Shown here: piece by piece, positions 25,357 to 34,441 of the stretch | How the letters are laid out: each line of letters starts with the position of its first letter | Position numbering within the stretch: the stretch's first letter is position 1 | Origin: Parabacteroides goldsteinii DSM 19448 = WAL 12034 | Lineage (GTDB): Bacteria; Bacteroidota; Bacteroidia; Bacteroidales; Tannerellaceae | Assembly (NCBI RefSeq): GCF_000969835.1 | Contig: NZ_KQ033914.1 | Span: 195,909-259,908, forward strand | Direction of reading: 5' to 3' | Length of the DNA: 64,000 nucleotides | The notes under the pieces: generated by a model | What the model saw: the letters and a program-made list of their open reading frames with translations, nothing else | Told to the model about the DNA's origin: nothing | The model's database searches: none | Translations under genes and position numbers: made by a program

Positions 25357-27213
25357 TTACTTTTTATCAGGAGAATCCGGCTTTTGCTGATATTCAGCCG
25401 GGATAGTGACGGCACTTCCGTCGCGCTCAGCGTAATAGTGGGGCGACATGATCTCGATGCCGGCTTCGTTAAACACATCCTGTATGTTCTGATGCAGGTC
25501 CGAATAGATCTGCGAAAGCTGGTCGGCTTCCTTTATATATGCATTTATCTGGTAACAGGGGTAGTAATCCTGCAACTCCGTTTCCAGAACGAAGGGTTTC
25601 GGGTGTGACATGACTCCCGGCGTGGATCGCGCAGCGTTGACCAGTAACTGATGGACTTGACGCCAGGGGACATCGTAGCCGATGCTGACTGTCGAGTGGA
25701 TGATCAGGCCGAACTGGCGGGCAGAGGCACTGTAATTAACCGTATGTGACGACATGATGAACGAGTTCGGGATCGTGACCACTTCGTTTTTAGGTGTGCG
25801 GATACGGGTGACGAACGGGGTTTTCTCTATTACGTTTCCGGTCGTTTCGTTCAGTTTGATACGGTCGCCCAGTTTGAATGGCCGCATGTAAGTGATGACC
25901 AGTCCTGCTATGATATTTCCGATGACCGTGCTCGATCCTAAAGAAACGATCAGCCCGACGAAGACGGATATGCCCTGGAACACACCGGAGTCGGAGCCGG
26001 GCAGATAAGGGTAGATCATCGCGATCATAAACGCGTACAACAGGAAACGTATGATATTGAAAGAAGGTTGCGCCCAGTCCGGATAGAAACCGGTGATCTT
26101 GAGTTTTTCGCTTTCAATCTCATTGGCTATATACTGAATACCCTTGATGATGTATTTTACGCAGTAATAAATGACAATGATAATGAACAGGTTGGGGATA
26201 TATTCAATAACCGATTTAAGGACCATTTTGATCGGTTCTATGATATAAGTGAACAGTCTCATTGCCAGGTGTTCCGTCTGTGGGAATATGGCGAACAACA
26301 TCGGTACACTGAACATAAGCTGTATCAGCAGGACAATATAACGCAGGATATTATTCAGAAAGATGAGTATCCTGCCTTGCCGGTGGGTATTCAGAAACTC
26401 ATAATCCCGTATGGTAATGGATTTGAGCTTGTTTTGTTTCAGCCAGATAATCCGGCGGCGGAGTTTCCTGAACAGATAGTTGGTCAGTTTGAACAGGAAA
26501 TACTGGACGACCAGTACCAGGATGAACAAGGCAACCCGTTTGGCAATCTGAAGTATACTGTGTTCCTTTTTTAACTCCAGGATCTTATTATTGACAACAG
26601 ACTGATACTCTTTGGCTAGCTTTTCCCTTTCCGTATTCAGCCAAAGGGCGTCCTGATCCGTCACACTGAGGATCACTTTTTCCCCGTACATGACATCTGT
26701 CTGGTATTCACTGTTAAACAGGTAGACTGAATCTGCTTTCAGGCTTAGGTTTTTACCTATTTTCTGGATCATGTTGACGGCATTTTCTGCCCGGTCATAG
26801 GCCGAGACACCTCCTCGTTTGGCATAAAAAGTGAGGAGGGTATCATTGTCGATGATCAGATGAACACCGGGTGTCAGTGTCCGTAGCGAGTCGATGCTGC
26901 GGCGCTGTTCTTCTTTTTTCAGCGAGTCGGTGGTGATATGCTTGTTCAGCGCGTCACTCAACTCGTTCCGGAGTACGATTTCGTTCAACTTCATCTCCTG
27001 TAGTTGAAGTTCGAGCTCCTGCATCCTGATGGAATCCTGGCGGAGTTTATCTTCAATCGCTGCCGATGAATCAGCAGGAATATCATTTGTTTTATTCTCT
27101 GTAATAACGGCATTCAGTAATCCTTCCGCCTTTTCCCTGATCTGGGACGTTGCCCGGGAAGGCATAAGGAATATTGCCGATAGAGTGGCAATGCACAAAA
27201 TCAACTGTTTCAT
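25357..27213 (-). CDS. MscS-family mechanosensitive ion channel with long periplasmic N-terminus
   Basis: The 618-residue protein has a signal peptide (about residues 1-23), a 200-residue periplasmic region with coiled-coil character (DKLRQDSIRMQELELQLQEM), then several membrane spans between about residues 230 and 420. The MscS pore and beta domain follow (VGLIVSLGSSTVIGNIIAGL, GDRIKLNETTGNVIEKTPFV, VTIPNSFIMSS) and a cytoplasmic alpha/beta cage. MscS channels open under membrane tension to relieve osmotic shock. The extra N-terminal domain resembles the larger MscK/YbdG-like members. It lies 27 bases downstream of the DPP-IV gene and could be co-transcribed with it. Confidence 0.92.
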   Translation of the reverse strand: MKQLILCIATLSAIFLMPSRATSQIREKAEGLLNAVITENKTNDIPADSSAAIEDKLRQDSIRMQELELQLQEMKLNEIVLRNELSDALNKHITTDSLKKEEQRRSIDSLRTLTPGVHLIIDNDTLLTFYAKRGGVSAYDRAENAVNMIQKIGKNLSLKADSVYLFNSEYQTDVMYGEKVILSVTDQDALWLNTEREKLAKEYQSVVNNKILELKKEHSILQIAKRVALFILVLVVQYFLFKLTNYLFRKLRRRIIWLKQNKLKSITIRDYEFLNTHRQGRILIFLNNILRYIVLLIQLMFSVPMLFAIFPQTEHLAMRLFTYIIEPIKMVLKSVIEYIPNLFIIIVIYYCVKYIIKGIQYIANEIESEKLKITGFYPDWAQPSFNIIRFLLYAFMIAMIYPYLPGSDSGVFQGISVFVGLIVSLGSSTVIGNIIAGLVITYMRPFKLGDRIKLNETTGNVIEKTPFVTRIRTPKNEVVTIPNSFIMSSHTVNYSASARQFGLIIHSTVSIGYDVPWRQVHQLLVNAARSTPGVMSHPKPFVLETELQDYYPCYQINAYIKEADQLSQIYSDLHQNIQDVFNEAGIEIMSPHYYAERDGSAVTIPAEYQQKPDSPDKK

Positions 27214-27240
27214 TGTGTTTCTACCCTTTTAGTAATTGTT

Positions 27241-29475
27241 TTATTTGCCTCCTGCCGGTAGATGGTCCAGCCAGTATTTAGCCATGCTTTTCCGTAGGTG
27301 CAGGCTTGTTCCTTCACGCTCGTAGATACCGTGGCTACGCATCGGATAACTGATCTGGCTGAATACTTTGCCATGTTTAACCAGTTCGTCCACCAGCATT
27401 TCGCAGTTCTGGTAGTGCACGTTATCATCACCCGTTCCGTGTATCAGCAACAGGTTGCCCTGCAAGCCTTTGGCGTAGGAGATAGGGGAACCTTTGCGGT
27501 AACCTTCCGGGTTATTCTGTGGTGTGTTCATATAGCGTTCCTGGTAAACGGTATCGTATAAACGCTGGTCGGCAACGGCTGCGATCGCAATGCCCGTATG
27601 GAATATTTCCGGATAGCGGAACATGCAGTTCAATGTCTGGCTGCCACCACCGCTCCATCCGTTGATGCCGATGCGTGACAGGTCGATGAACGGATACTGG
27701 CGTGCCAGGTCCTGTATGCCCCGTGCCTGGTCTTCCGATGCAAAGGTACCGACTTCGCCATAGATGCACTTGCGCCATTCCCGGCCGCGTGGAGCATTGG
27801 CCCCGCGGTTTTCGATGCTGACATAGATATATCCCTGGTTGACCAGATATTGATTCCACAGGTCGCCGCCTCCCCATGAGTCTTGTACGGTCGAGCCGGC
27901 TGGTTCGCCGTAGACTTCGATGATGACCGGATATTTCTTTGAAGGGTCGAAATTGACGGGCTTGATCATGCATACGTCCAGTAGCAGGTCGCCCGATCTG
28001 GCTTTGACAAACTCTTTCGGGTTCAGCCCCAGGGCATCGTATTGTTTCTTGGCCTCTGCATTATCTTCGAGGATGCGTACGGATTGATTTTTCGGGAATG
28101 AAACCATGTCGGTCACCGGAGGGGTTACCGAGTTGCTGTAGGTATGTACGGCCCATTTTCCGGTCGGAGACATGTTGTAGCGGTGCTGTCCCGGCTGGTT
28201 TTCCGGACTCAGCCGTTTCACTTCGCCTTTGCCGAACAGGTTGGCGCTGTAGAGGTAACGTTGCGTATAGTTTTCCGGTGAAGCGATAAAATAGACCAGC
28301 CCCTTTTGCAGGTCGGTCCCGACGGGCTGGATATAGTCGAAGTCACCTTTGGTAACGGGGACGATCTCTTTTCCGTCGCGGCTCACACGATACAGGTGGC
28401 GCCATCCGCTCCGTTCGCTTTCCCAGGTGAAATACTGGTTGTTTTTCAGCCACTGAATATTATCGTTCGTGTCCAGCCATGCCGCATCTTTGTCTGTAAA
28501 GATATTCTTAGGGGTTGCGCTGCCGATTTGGGCGATCCATACTTTGTTGGTATTTTGTTCCCGGTTCAACTGCTGGATGAACAGTTCATTGCTTTCGGGG
28601 ATGAAGTCCATGCGCGGGATATAGTTGTTGCGGGGATCTCCGGGAATGTCGATCCAGGTCGTTGTTCCTCCTGCTGCCGGGATGTATCCGACTTTTACGG
28701 CCGAGTTGGCAGTTCCTGCTTTCGGATAGGGGAAATGAAGGATAGTGGGATAGATGGAATCGACGTTGTTGATAATATCGAATACGCCGGTTCCTTCCGT
28801 ATCGCTTTGCCAGTAAGCGATGAATTGGCCGTCCGGGCTCCAGCGGAAACCGTCGCGGCAACTGAATTCCTCTTCATATACCCAGTCGAATGTACCGTTT
28901 ACGATGGTCTTGCTTCCGTCGCTGGTCAGTTGGGTGATTTTGCCGGAGTTTATGTCTTCCACATATATATTATTGTTGGAAACATAAGCCACCCTTGTTC
29001 CGTCGGGTGAAAATTTGGCGAACATCATGGACGATTCGGGTAGTCCTTTTCCCAGTTGGCGCAGGTTGCCGTCATGTAAAGAAAGTACCCAGTAATCACC
29101 ACGGGTATCGTAGCGCCATACACGCTGCGTATTGTTGTAGATCAGTACTTTATCATTGTCATCACTCCACGATATTCTTCCCATGGCAATTTTCTTGCCG
29201 GTCGATTTATCTGTAAACATAGTAGAGGGGATAATTACTTCGCGGGCATTGTCTTTGGCGCGGTAGGCTACGACATCCATTCCTCCTTCTTCCTTGTTTG
29301 GTTCGAGGCGGCTGTAACGTTCCCCGTCTTTCATCCAGTTCATGGCACCAACGCCTTTTGTCCGGATAAGTTTCCCACTCAGTACATCTTCTAAATCCAA
29401 TGATTTTTGTGCGGTACACAGATTACTGCAAAAAATAGTAATAGCGGCGGCAACAATCAGCTTATTTAGTTTCAT
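27241..29475 (-). CDS. Dipeptidyl peptidase IV-type S9 family serine peptidase
   Basis: The 744-residue secreted enzyme has a signal peptide ending near residue 22 (SNLCTAQ), an N-terminal beta-propeller (DPPIV_N, about residues 100-460) with the active-site DWVYEEEF motif that holds the substrate N-terminus, and a C-terminal alpha/beta hydrolase with GWSGGGSQT (Ser608), DDNVHYQN (catalytic Asp) and SHGIYEREG (catalytic His). It removes X-Pro or X-Ala dipeptides from peptides in the periplasm or at the surface. The mscS-like gene follows closely on the same strand. Confidence 0.95.
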   Translation of the reverse strand: MKLNKLIVAAAITIFCSNLCTAQKSLDLEDVLSGKLIRTKGVGAMNWMKDGERYSRLEPNKEEGGMDVVAYRAKDNAREVIIPSTMFTDKSTGKKIAMGRISWSDDNDKVLIYNNTQRVWRYDTRGDYWVLSLHDGNLRQLGKGLPESSMMFAKFSPDGTRVAYVSNNNIYVEDINSGKITQLTSDGSKTIVNGTFDWVYEEEFSCRDGFRWSPDGQFIAYWQSDTEGTGVFDIINNVDSIYPTILHFPYPKAGTANSAVKVGYIPAAGGTTTWIDIPGDPRNNYIPRMDFIPESNELFIQQLNREQNTNKVWIAQIGSATPKNIFTDKDAAWLDTNDNIQWLKNNQYFTWESERSGWRHLYRVSRDGKEIVPVTKGDFDYIQPVGTDLQKGLVYFIASPENYTQRYLYSANLFGKGEVKRLSPENQPGQHRYNMSPTGKWAVHTYSNSVTPPVTDMVSFPKNQSVRILEDNAEAKKQYDALGLNPKEFVKARSGDLLLDVCMIKPVNFDPSKKYPVIIEVYGEPAGSTVQDSWGGGDLWNQYLVNQGYIYVSIENRGANAPRGREWRKCIYGEVGTFASEDQARGIQDLARQYPFIDLSRIGINGWSGGGSQTLNCMFRYPEIFHTGIAIAAVADQRLYDTVYQERYMNTPQNNPEGYRKGSPISYAKGLQGNLLLIHGTGDDNVHYQNCEMLVDELVKHGKVFSQISYPMRSHGIYEREGTSLHLRKSMAKYWLDHLPAGGK

Positions 29476-29732
29476 TTGTATTTATTGTATTTGTTTCTGA
29501 ACATACAAATAACGTAAAGTTCTTTGAGATAACAAAGGGGAAACTCTTTATTATTATCATTGCGGCTTCAAAAGAGGTTGCGGGTGACGCGAAAGGAGCG
29601 GTTGCGGGTGGCGCGAAAGGAACGGTTGCTGATGCCGCAACAAGCCTTTCGCGCCACCCTCGAAACAGCTTTCGCGGTATCCTCGAAAGTGGTGTCGTTG
29701 CTGCCGCGAAAGTACAGGAGATAAAATAAAGC
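29476..29732. other. Intergenic stretch with repeated GCGAAAG words, no supported gene
   Basis: Between the DPP-IV and argD genes the sequence from about 29578 to 29725 changes to a GC-richer composition and repeats short words: GCGAAAGGA twice, GGTTGCGGGTG twice, and TTTCGCG inverted. A minus-strand frame (29462-29734) and a plus-strand frame are open but low in complexity and resemble no protein. It may be a small repeat or structured RNA. Confidence 0.5.
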
Positions 29733-29773
29733 AAGAAGGCCGCCTTCGGAAATTCCGTTGGCGGCCTTCTTTA
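29733..29773 (-). terminator. Terminator of the arginine operon
   Basis: AAGAAGGCCGCC at 29733-29744 pairs with GGCGGCCTTCTT at 29760-29771. On the minus strand it ends the argD message, 15 bases after the stop codon. Confidence 0.88.
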
Positions 29774-29787
29774 TAATAAAGAACTAA

Positions 29788-30915
29788 TTAAGCATTGAGT
29801 ACTTTTTTGAAACGGGTAAGGAATTCTTTCGCTTCGTCCATTGTCAGGCAAAGCGGCGGAAGCAGACGGATCGTATTGGTGCCGGCCACTCCTGTGAATA
29901 CCTTTTCTTCGAAGAGCAGTTTGCTGCGCACTTCTTTAATAGATTCTTCAAACTCGATACCGATCATCAGGCCGCGTCCTCTGATTTCCTTAATACCCGG
30001 CAGTTTGTGTAATTCTTCAATCAGGAAGTTACCAACCTGTGCGGCATTGTCGATCAGCTTTTCATTTTCCATGATTTCCAAAACGGCGATAGCAGCCGCA
30101 CAAGCCAGATGGTTACCACCGAAAGTGGTTCCCAACATACCGTAAACGGGTTTGAACATCGGACTGATCAGCAATCCGCTCATCGGGAAACCGTTGCCGA
30201 TGCCTTTAGCCACTGTGATCAGGTCCGGTTTGATACCGGCATACTGGTGGGCGAAGAATTTACCGCTACGTCCGTAACCGGATTGGATTTCGTCCAGAAT
30301 CAGGCAAGCCTCATATTTTGTACACAGGGCACGCAGTTCCTTCATAAAGTCGTCTGTCGGAAGCTGGATACCGCCGACACCCTGGATACCTTCGATGATT
30401 ACGGAAGATACATCTCCTTTCTGCAATTCAGCTTCAACGGCTGCCGAATCGTTCAGTGGCAGATAGGTCACTGCCAGGTCTTCATTGACCGGGGCAATGA
30501 TTTTCGGATTGTCCGTTACGCGAACCGCAGCCGAAGTACGTCCGTGGAAAGCATGCTTGAAAGCGATCACCCGTTTCTTGCCATTATGGAAAGAAGCCAG
30601 TTTCAGCGCATTTTCATTTGCTTCGGCACCTGAGTTGATCAGGAACAGTGAGTAGTCATCATAACCGGATGCTTTACCGAGCTTGTCTGCCAGTTTTTGT
30701 TGCAGGCTGTTGATGACCGAGTTGGAATAGAATCCCAGTTTGTTTACTTGGTCGGTGATAGCAGCTACATAAGTAGGGTGGCTGTGACCGACGGAGATAA
30801 CGGCATGTCCGCCGTACAGGTCGAGGTATTCAGTACCTTCCGTATCCCATACATGGCATCCTTTGCCTTTTACAATCTCTATATTAAATAAAGGATATAC
30901 GTCGAATAAATTCAT
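29788..30915 (-). CDS. argD: Acetylornithine (or succinylornithine) aminotransferase
   Basis: The 375-residue PLP-dependent enzyme makes N-acylornithine in arginine synthesis. It shows GGHAVISVGHSHP, the NSGAEANENALKLA phosphate loop, LILDEIQSGYGRSGKFFA and the PLP-lysine motif TVAKGIGNGFPMSG. In Bacteroides the acyl group is succinyl rather than acetyl (established for the transcarbamylase step). The frame is open to 30996, but the family N-terminus MNLFDVYPLF begins at 30915, and the extra 27 residues overlap an intergenic repeat. It is last in the argR-GNAT-argG-argC-argD operon. Confidence 0.95.
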   Translation of the reverse strand: MNLFDVYPLFNIEIVKGKGCHVWDTEGTEYLDLYGGHAVISVGHSHPTYVAAITDQVNKLGFYSNSVINSLQQKLADKLGKASGYDDYSLFLINSGAEANENALKLASFHNGKKRVIAFKHAFHGRTSAAVRVTDNPKIIAPVNEDLAVTYLPLNDSAAVEAELQKGDVSSVIIEGIQGVGGIQLPTDDFMKELRALCTKYEACLILDEIQSGYGRSGKFFAHQYAGIKPDLITVAKGIGNGFPMSGLLISPMFKPVYGMLGTTFGGNHLACAAAIAVLEIMENEKLIDNAAQVGNFLIEELHKLPGIKEIRGRGLMIGIEFEESIKEVRSKLLFEEKVFTGVAGTNTIRLLPPLCLTMDEAKEFLTRFKKVLNA

Positions 30916-30928
30916 GATGAATAATGTG

Positions 30929-31006
30929 TTAATTTGCCAATATGCCAATATGCCAATGAATAGTATTTCCTGATTGGCACATCGGCATATTGGCACATTG
31001 GTTAAT
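30929..31006. repeat. Word-repeat inverted repeat between argC and argD
   Basis: The left arm repeats TGCCAATA with 9-base spacing (30934-30957) and the right arm (30973-31006) is its near-complement (TTGGCACAT, GCATATTGGCAC). The element lies entirely in the 93-base gap between two operon genes. Its pattern resembles the pruA-proline dehydrogenase hairpin in style, not sequence. Confidence 0.7.
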
Positions 31007-31008
31007 TA

Positions 31009-31977
31009 TTAAAAAGCCGAAGGCTTGAGATGCAGTCCTACAGTCTCTTCCAAACCGAACAGCAGGTTCATATTATGCACCGCTTGTCCGCTGGCGCCTT
31101 TCAACAAGTTGTCGATCATGGAAATGATCAGCAGTTTGTTGTCGTATTTCTGAAGATACAGGAGGCACTTGTTGGTGTTGACTACCTGTTTCAGATCCGG
31201 GTTCTTGTCGGTGATGAACGTGAATGAATGATCATCGTAATACTCTTCGTAAATACGGCGGATTTCATCCAGTCCCACCTTGCAGTCGATATAAGTCGTT
31301 GCAAAAATACCACGGGAGAAATTACCACGCACCGGAATGAAGTTGATATTGCTTTCGAAACTATTCTGTAATTGACGCAGGCTCTGGCCTATCTCAGCCA
31401 AATGCTGGTGCGTGAATGGTTTATAGATCGAAATGTTATCGTTTCGCCAACTGAAATGAGATGTTGATGAAGGCTTTACGCCGGCTCCCGTGGAACCGGT
31501 GATCGCATTCACATGCAACTCCGAGTTTAACATCAGATGTTTGGCCAGCGGCAAAACGGCTAACTGGATACAAGTGGCAAAACAACCGGGGTTTGCAATG
31601 TGTCGGGACTTGCAGATACGTCGTCGGTTCAGTTCGGGCAGGCCGTAAACGAAATCGTGTTCATCGCTTTCGATACGGTAATCCATGCTGAGGTCGATGA
31701 TCTTCACGTTGTCGGGAACAGTATGGCTTTCCATGAATTTTTTTGTATCGCCATGAGCGGTACAGAAGAACAGAAGGTCGATGCTGTCCAGCGGGAGTTG
31801 GTCGGTGAAACGCATATCGGTTTCTCCGAACAGTCCGCCGTGAACGTCAGTGATCAGGTTGCCGGCGTTGCTGGTACTATTCACAAATGTAATCTCGGCG
31901 TCCGGGTGATTCAACAGCAGACGAATCAATTCGCCTGCCGTATATCCCGCACCACCTATAATTCCGATCTTAATCAT
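31009..31977 (-). CDS. argC: N-acetyl-gamma-glutamyl-phosphate reductase
   Basis: The 322-residue NADPH enzyme reduces N-acylglutamyl phosphate to the semialdehyde in arginine synthesis. The Rossmann motif KIGIIGGAGYTAGELIRLLL, the catalytic cysteine in HIANPGCFATCIQLA and GSTGAGVKPSSTSHF are present. It overlaps argG by four bases (ATGA), showing translational coupling, and precedes argD after a 93-base repeat-bearing gap. The family is certain; whether the substrate is the acetyl or succinyl form cannot be seen. Confidence 0.96.
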   Translation of the reverse strand: MIKIGIIGGAGYTAGELIRLLLNHPDAEITFVNSTSNAGNLITDVHGGLFGETDMRFTDQLPLDSIDLLFFCTAHGDTKKFMESHTVPDNVKIIDLSMDYRIESDEHDFVYGLPELNRRRICKSRHIANPGCFATCIQLAVLPLAKHLMLNSELHVNAITGSTGAGVKPSSTSHFSWRNDNISIYKPFTHQHLAEIGQSLRQLQNSFESNINFIPVRGNFSRGIFATTYIDCKVGLDEIRRIYEEYYDDHSFTFITDKNPDLKQVVNTNKCLLYLQKYDNKLLIISMIDNLLKGASGQAVHNMNLLFGLEETVGLHLKPSAF

Positions 31978-33173
31978 ATTTCTTCGTCCTTATGGTTGTT
32001 ATAATAAACACGCAGCGGTGTAGAAGTTACTTTGATAAAGCCTTTGGCATCTTCTGCCGTCCAGCCTTTCTGCATTTCACCGTATTCACCGAATTTAGTC
32101 TTCACCAGGTCGTCTTCCGACTCGACGCCTACGGTAGAGAAGGACAGCGGACGCAGTTCAAGGATAGCCGTACCGTTTACGTTACGCTGTGATTCCTGCA
32201 ACATGGCTTCGATGTCGCGCATAACCGGTTCCAGGTACTGGCTTTCGTGCAGGAACATGCCGTACCAGTTGGCTACCTGGTCTTTCCAATACTGCTGCCA
32301 TTTGCTTAATGTATATTTTTCAAGGAAACGGTGTGCACCGATGATCAGCATGGGGGCGGCAGCTTCGAATCCTACACGGCCCTTAATACCGATGATTGTG
32401 TCGCCGACGTGCATATCGCGGCCGATGCCGTAAGCTGCTCCGATCTCTTCCACCTTCTGGATAGCAGCGATCTTGTCTTCGAATACCTCACCGTTGACAG
32501 CATGGATCTCACCCTTTTTAAATTCGATACGCAGTTCTTCGCTACCGGTCTTTTCTACCTGTTTCAGGTAAGCACTTTCGGGTAATCCCTGGGCAGAATC
32601 CAGAATTTCACCGCCGCAGATAGAAGTTCCCCACAAACCTACATTATAAGAGTATTTCAGTTTGGTGAAGTCGGCAACGAAACCATGTTCTTTCAGGTAA
32701 TTGATTTCGTAGTCGCGGGTCAGCGCCATGTCGCGTGTCAATGTGATGATTTCTACGTTTGGAGCCAGCACCAGGAATGTCATGTCGAAACGTATCTGGT
32801 CGTTACCGGCACCGGTCGAACCGTGAGCGATAGCGTCTGCACCGATCTCATTGGCATAACGTGCGATGGCCAAAGCCTGGAAGATACGTTCGGAGCTTAC
32901 TGAGATAGGGTAGGTTCCGTTACGCAAAACGTTACCGAATACCATATACTTCAAACTCTTTTCGTAGTATTCCTTTGTAACGTCGATAGTTACATATTTG
33001 GTTGCGCCCAGTTTGTAGGCGTTTTCTTCGTTCTGTTTCAGTTGTTCTTCGCTGAATCCGCCTGTATTAGCGCAAGCGGCATATACTTCATACCCTTTTT
33101 CTTTGGCAAGGTACATAACGGTAAATGAGGTGTCCAAACCTCCGCTGAATGCAACTACTACTTTCTTTTTCAT
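31974..33173 (-). CDS. argG: Argininosuccinate synthase
   Basis: The 399-residue cytoplasmic enzyme joins citrulline and aspartate using ATP. The N-terminal ATP-pyrophosphatase loop VVVAFSGGLDTSFTV and the downstream AHGSTGAGNDQIRFD and YSYNVGLWGTSICGGEI segments are clear. It lies third in the arginine operon, after argR and the GNAT gene. A 20-base perfect palindrome sits in the 62-base gap upstream. Length and motifs are normal. Confidence 0.97.
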   Translation of the reverse strand: MKKKVVVAFSGGLDTSFTVMYLAKEKGYEVYAACANTGGFSEEQLKQNEENAYKLGATKYVTIDVTKEYYEKSLKYMVFGNVLRNGTYPISVSSERIFQALAIARYANEIGADAIAHGSTGAGNDQIRFDMTFLVLAPNVEIITLTRDMALTRDYEINYLKEHGFVADFTKLKYSYNVGLWGTSICGGEILDSAQGLPESAYLKQVEKTGSEELRIEFKKGEIHAVNGEVFEDKIAAIQKVEEIGAAYGIGRDMHVGDTIIGIKGRVGFEAAAPMLIIGAHRFLEKYTLSKWQQYWKDQVANWYGMFLHESQYLEPVMRDIEAMLQESQRNVNGTAILELRPLSFSTVGVESEDDLVKTKFGEYGEMQKGWTAEDAKGFIKVTSTPLRVYYNNHKDEEI

Positions 33174-33199
33174 TGTCTGTCTGTTTTTGTGGGGGGTAA

Positions 33200-33219
33200 G
33201 GGCGTTTCGCGAAACGCCC
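33200..33219. repeat. 20-bp perfect palindrome GGGCGTTTCGCGAAACGCCC
   Basis: The palindrome sits between the GNAT and argG genes. Short GC-rich palindromes of this type, with flanking TAGGGG/CCCCTA, recur in intergenic regions of Bacteroidales genomes as REP-like elements (recalled, not searched). Confidence 0.75.
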
Positions 33220-33235
33220 CTACGGGCCTCCTTTA

Positions 33236-33829
33236 TTATTTATTATTATTTTTTTCTCTTTCGTCTGCTTCCCGTTTCGCACGGTGCGGGTCGGCAGGGT
33301 CGAACAACATCGCCGTACAGATGCAATATTTCCGGTTCGTGCGCTCCAGAATATCATGGTTTATGCAACCGTTGCAACCGCGCCAGAACGATTCGTCGTC
33401 CGTCAGATCGGAAAAGGTAACCGGCACGTATCCCAGTTCCGTATTCATTTTCATTACTGCCGCACCGGACGTAAGACTGAAAATCTTAGCCTTCGGCCAA
33501 CGCATGCGGGCCAGTTGAAACGTCATATCCTTGATCCGTTTGGCAATACCCAAACCACGGAAATCCGGATGAACAATTAAACCGGAGGTCGTCACATACT
33601 GCTTGTTGCCCCACGATTCTATATAGCTGAAACCTGCAAACTGATCCCCGGCCAGCGCAATGACCGCTTTCCCTTCAATCATTTTCTGGGCCACATATTC
33701 ATGCGTACGCTTAGCGATACCTGTTCCACGCACTTTGGCCGCCTCTTCAATGGTAGTCAATATCTTGTCTACGTATATTTCGTGAGAGGCGTCAGCAATC
33801 ATTACATCGATTTCTGTTTCTTGTTTCAT
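33236..33829 (-). CDS. GNAT acyltransferase of the arginine operon, putative N-acylglutamate synthase
   Basis: The 197-residue protein has a GNAT core: AVIALAGDQFAGFSYIESW, then the acyl-CoA loop VHPDFRGLGIAKRIKDMTFQ near residues 88-107, and SLTSGAAVMKMNTELGYVPV. A C-terminal extension has four cysteines (GCNGCIN, KYCICTA). Its place as second gene after argR, and the absence of a classical ArgA or ArgJ here, suit the first acylation of glutamate. A Bacteroides thetaiotaomicron homologue was linked to this step by mutant fitness work, possibly using succinyl-CoA. That assignment is recalled, and the substrate is not visible. Confidence 0.78.
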   Translation of the reverse strand: MKQETEIDVMIADASHEIYVDKILTTIEEAAKVRGTGIAKRTHEYVAQKMIEGKAVIALAGDQFAGFSYIESWGNKQYVTTSGLIVHPDFRGLGIAKRIKDMTFQLARMRWPKAKIFSLTSGAAVMKMNTELGYVPVTFSDLTDDESFWRGCNGCINHDILERTNRKYCICTAMLFDPADPHRAKREADEREKNNNK

Positions 33830-33895
33830 TTTTCCGATTGTTCTTTGTCTTCTTTTGTTTATAAACGGAAGAACCGTTGTCTCCCTTAATCGCCC

Positions 33896-34339
33896 TTATA
33901 TAAAATGTGATAATGCTTTTACTATCCGGTCCCTGCTGATCCCTTCGCGGGGGATGATCAGGATGGTGTCGTCTCCGGCAATCGTACCCAGTATCTCGTG
34001 CGGGGCATGGGTGTCGATGTCGGATGCGATCCCCATCGCATATCCCGGACGTGTCTTGACTACTGCCAGATTTCCGGAAAATTCGATGTTCGGATGATGT
34101 TCTGTCTGCACCTTGTTCGGCTGTATCAAAGCTGAATAATCGGGCAGACAATATACATAATCGCCGTTCGCATCATGTACTTTGGCCACTTTCAGCTGCT
34201 TTATGTCGCGCGACAAAGTAGCTTGTGTCACCTGAAATCCGCTGGCTTCCAATTCTTTCAGCAGCTCTTCCTGGTTACATATAGCCTTTGTTTGTATGAT
34301 ACGGCAAATAGCATCCAATCGTTCCTTTTTTGTACTCAT
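33896..34339 (-). CDS. argR: Arginine repressor
   Basis: The 147-residue protein has the ArgR layout: an N-terminal winged helix ([20 protein letters not shown], then [15 protein letters not shown]) and a C-terminal hexamerisation and arginine-binding domain with [16 protein letters not shown], which contains the GTIAGDDT arginine-pocket motif. It binds ARG boxes when arginine is abundant. The open frame extends to 34399, but the ATG at 34339 gives the family N-terminus and leaves a perfect ARG box and a -7 box just upstream. It is first in the arginine operon, so it probably represses itself and the operon. Confidence 0.95.
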   Translation of the reverse strand: MSTKKERLDAICRIIQTKAICNQEELLKELEASGFQVTQATLSRDIKQLKVAKVHDANGDYVYCLPDYSALIQPNKVQTEHHPNIEFSGNLAVVKTRPGYAMGIASDIDTHAPHEILGTIAGDDTILIIPREGISRDRIVKALSHFI

Positions 34340-34340
34340 G

Positions 34341-34358
34341 TTTGTATATTTATGCAAA
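34341..34358. promoter_or_regulatory. ARG box 1 (ArgR operator)
   Basis: TTTGTATATTTATGCAAA matches the classical ARG box consensus TNTGNATWWWWATNCANA at every defined position. It lies directly upstream of the argR start codon and overlaps the expected transcription start. Confidence 0.75.
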
Positions 34359-34365
34359 ACGGTTG

Positions 34366-34373
34366 CAAATATA
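34366..34373 (-). promoter_or_regulatory. -7 box of the arginine operon promoter
   Basis: On the minus strand it reads TATATTTG, a perfect TAnnTTTG element, 26 bases upstream of argR. It sits between the two ARG boxes. Confidence 0.65.
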
Positions 34374-34382
34374 AAGCGAATA

Positions 34383-34400
34383 ATTGAATAAATATACATG
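34383..34400. promoter_or_regulatory. ARG box 2 (ArgR operator, two mismatches)
   Basis: ATTGAATAAATATACATG fits the ARG box consensus except at its first and last positions. Its start is 42 bases from that of box 1, four helical turns, and it covers the expected -33 region. Confidence 0.5.
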
Positions 34401-34441
34401 TAGGGACGGTTTTTTTGTATAATTATTTATACTGTATATCT

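Noticed and set aside
29462..29734. 90-codon minus-strand open frame beside the DPP-IV gene
   Set aside because: The product is low-complexity Ala/Pro/Thr-rich, overlaps the DPP-IV start and reflects the GC-rich repeat rather than a protein.
33103..33580. Plus-strand open frames opposite the GNAT gene
   Set aside because: The minus-strand GNAT product has clear motifs; the plus-strand translations have none.
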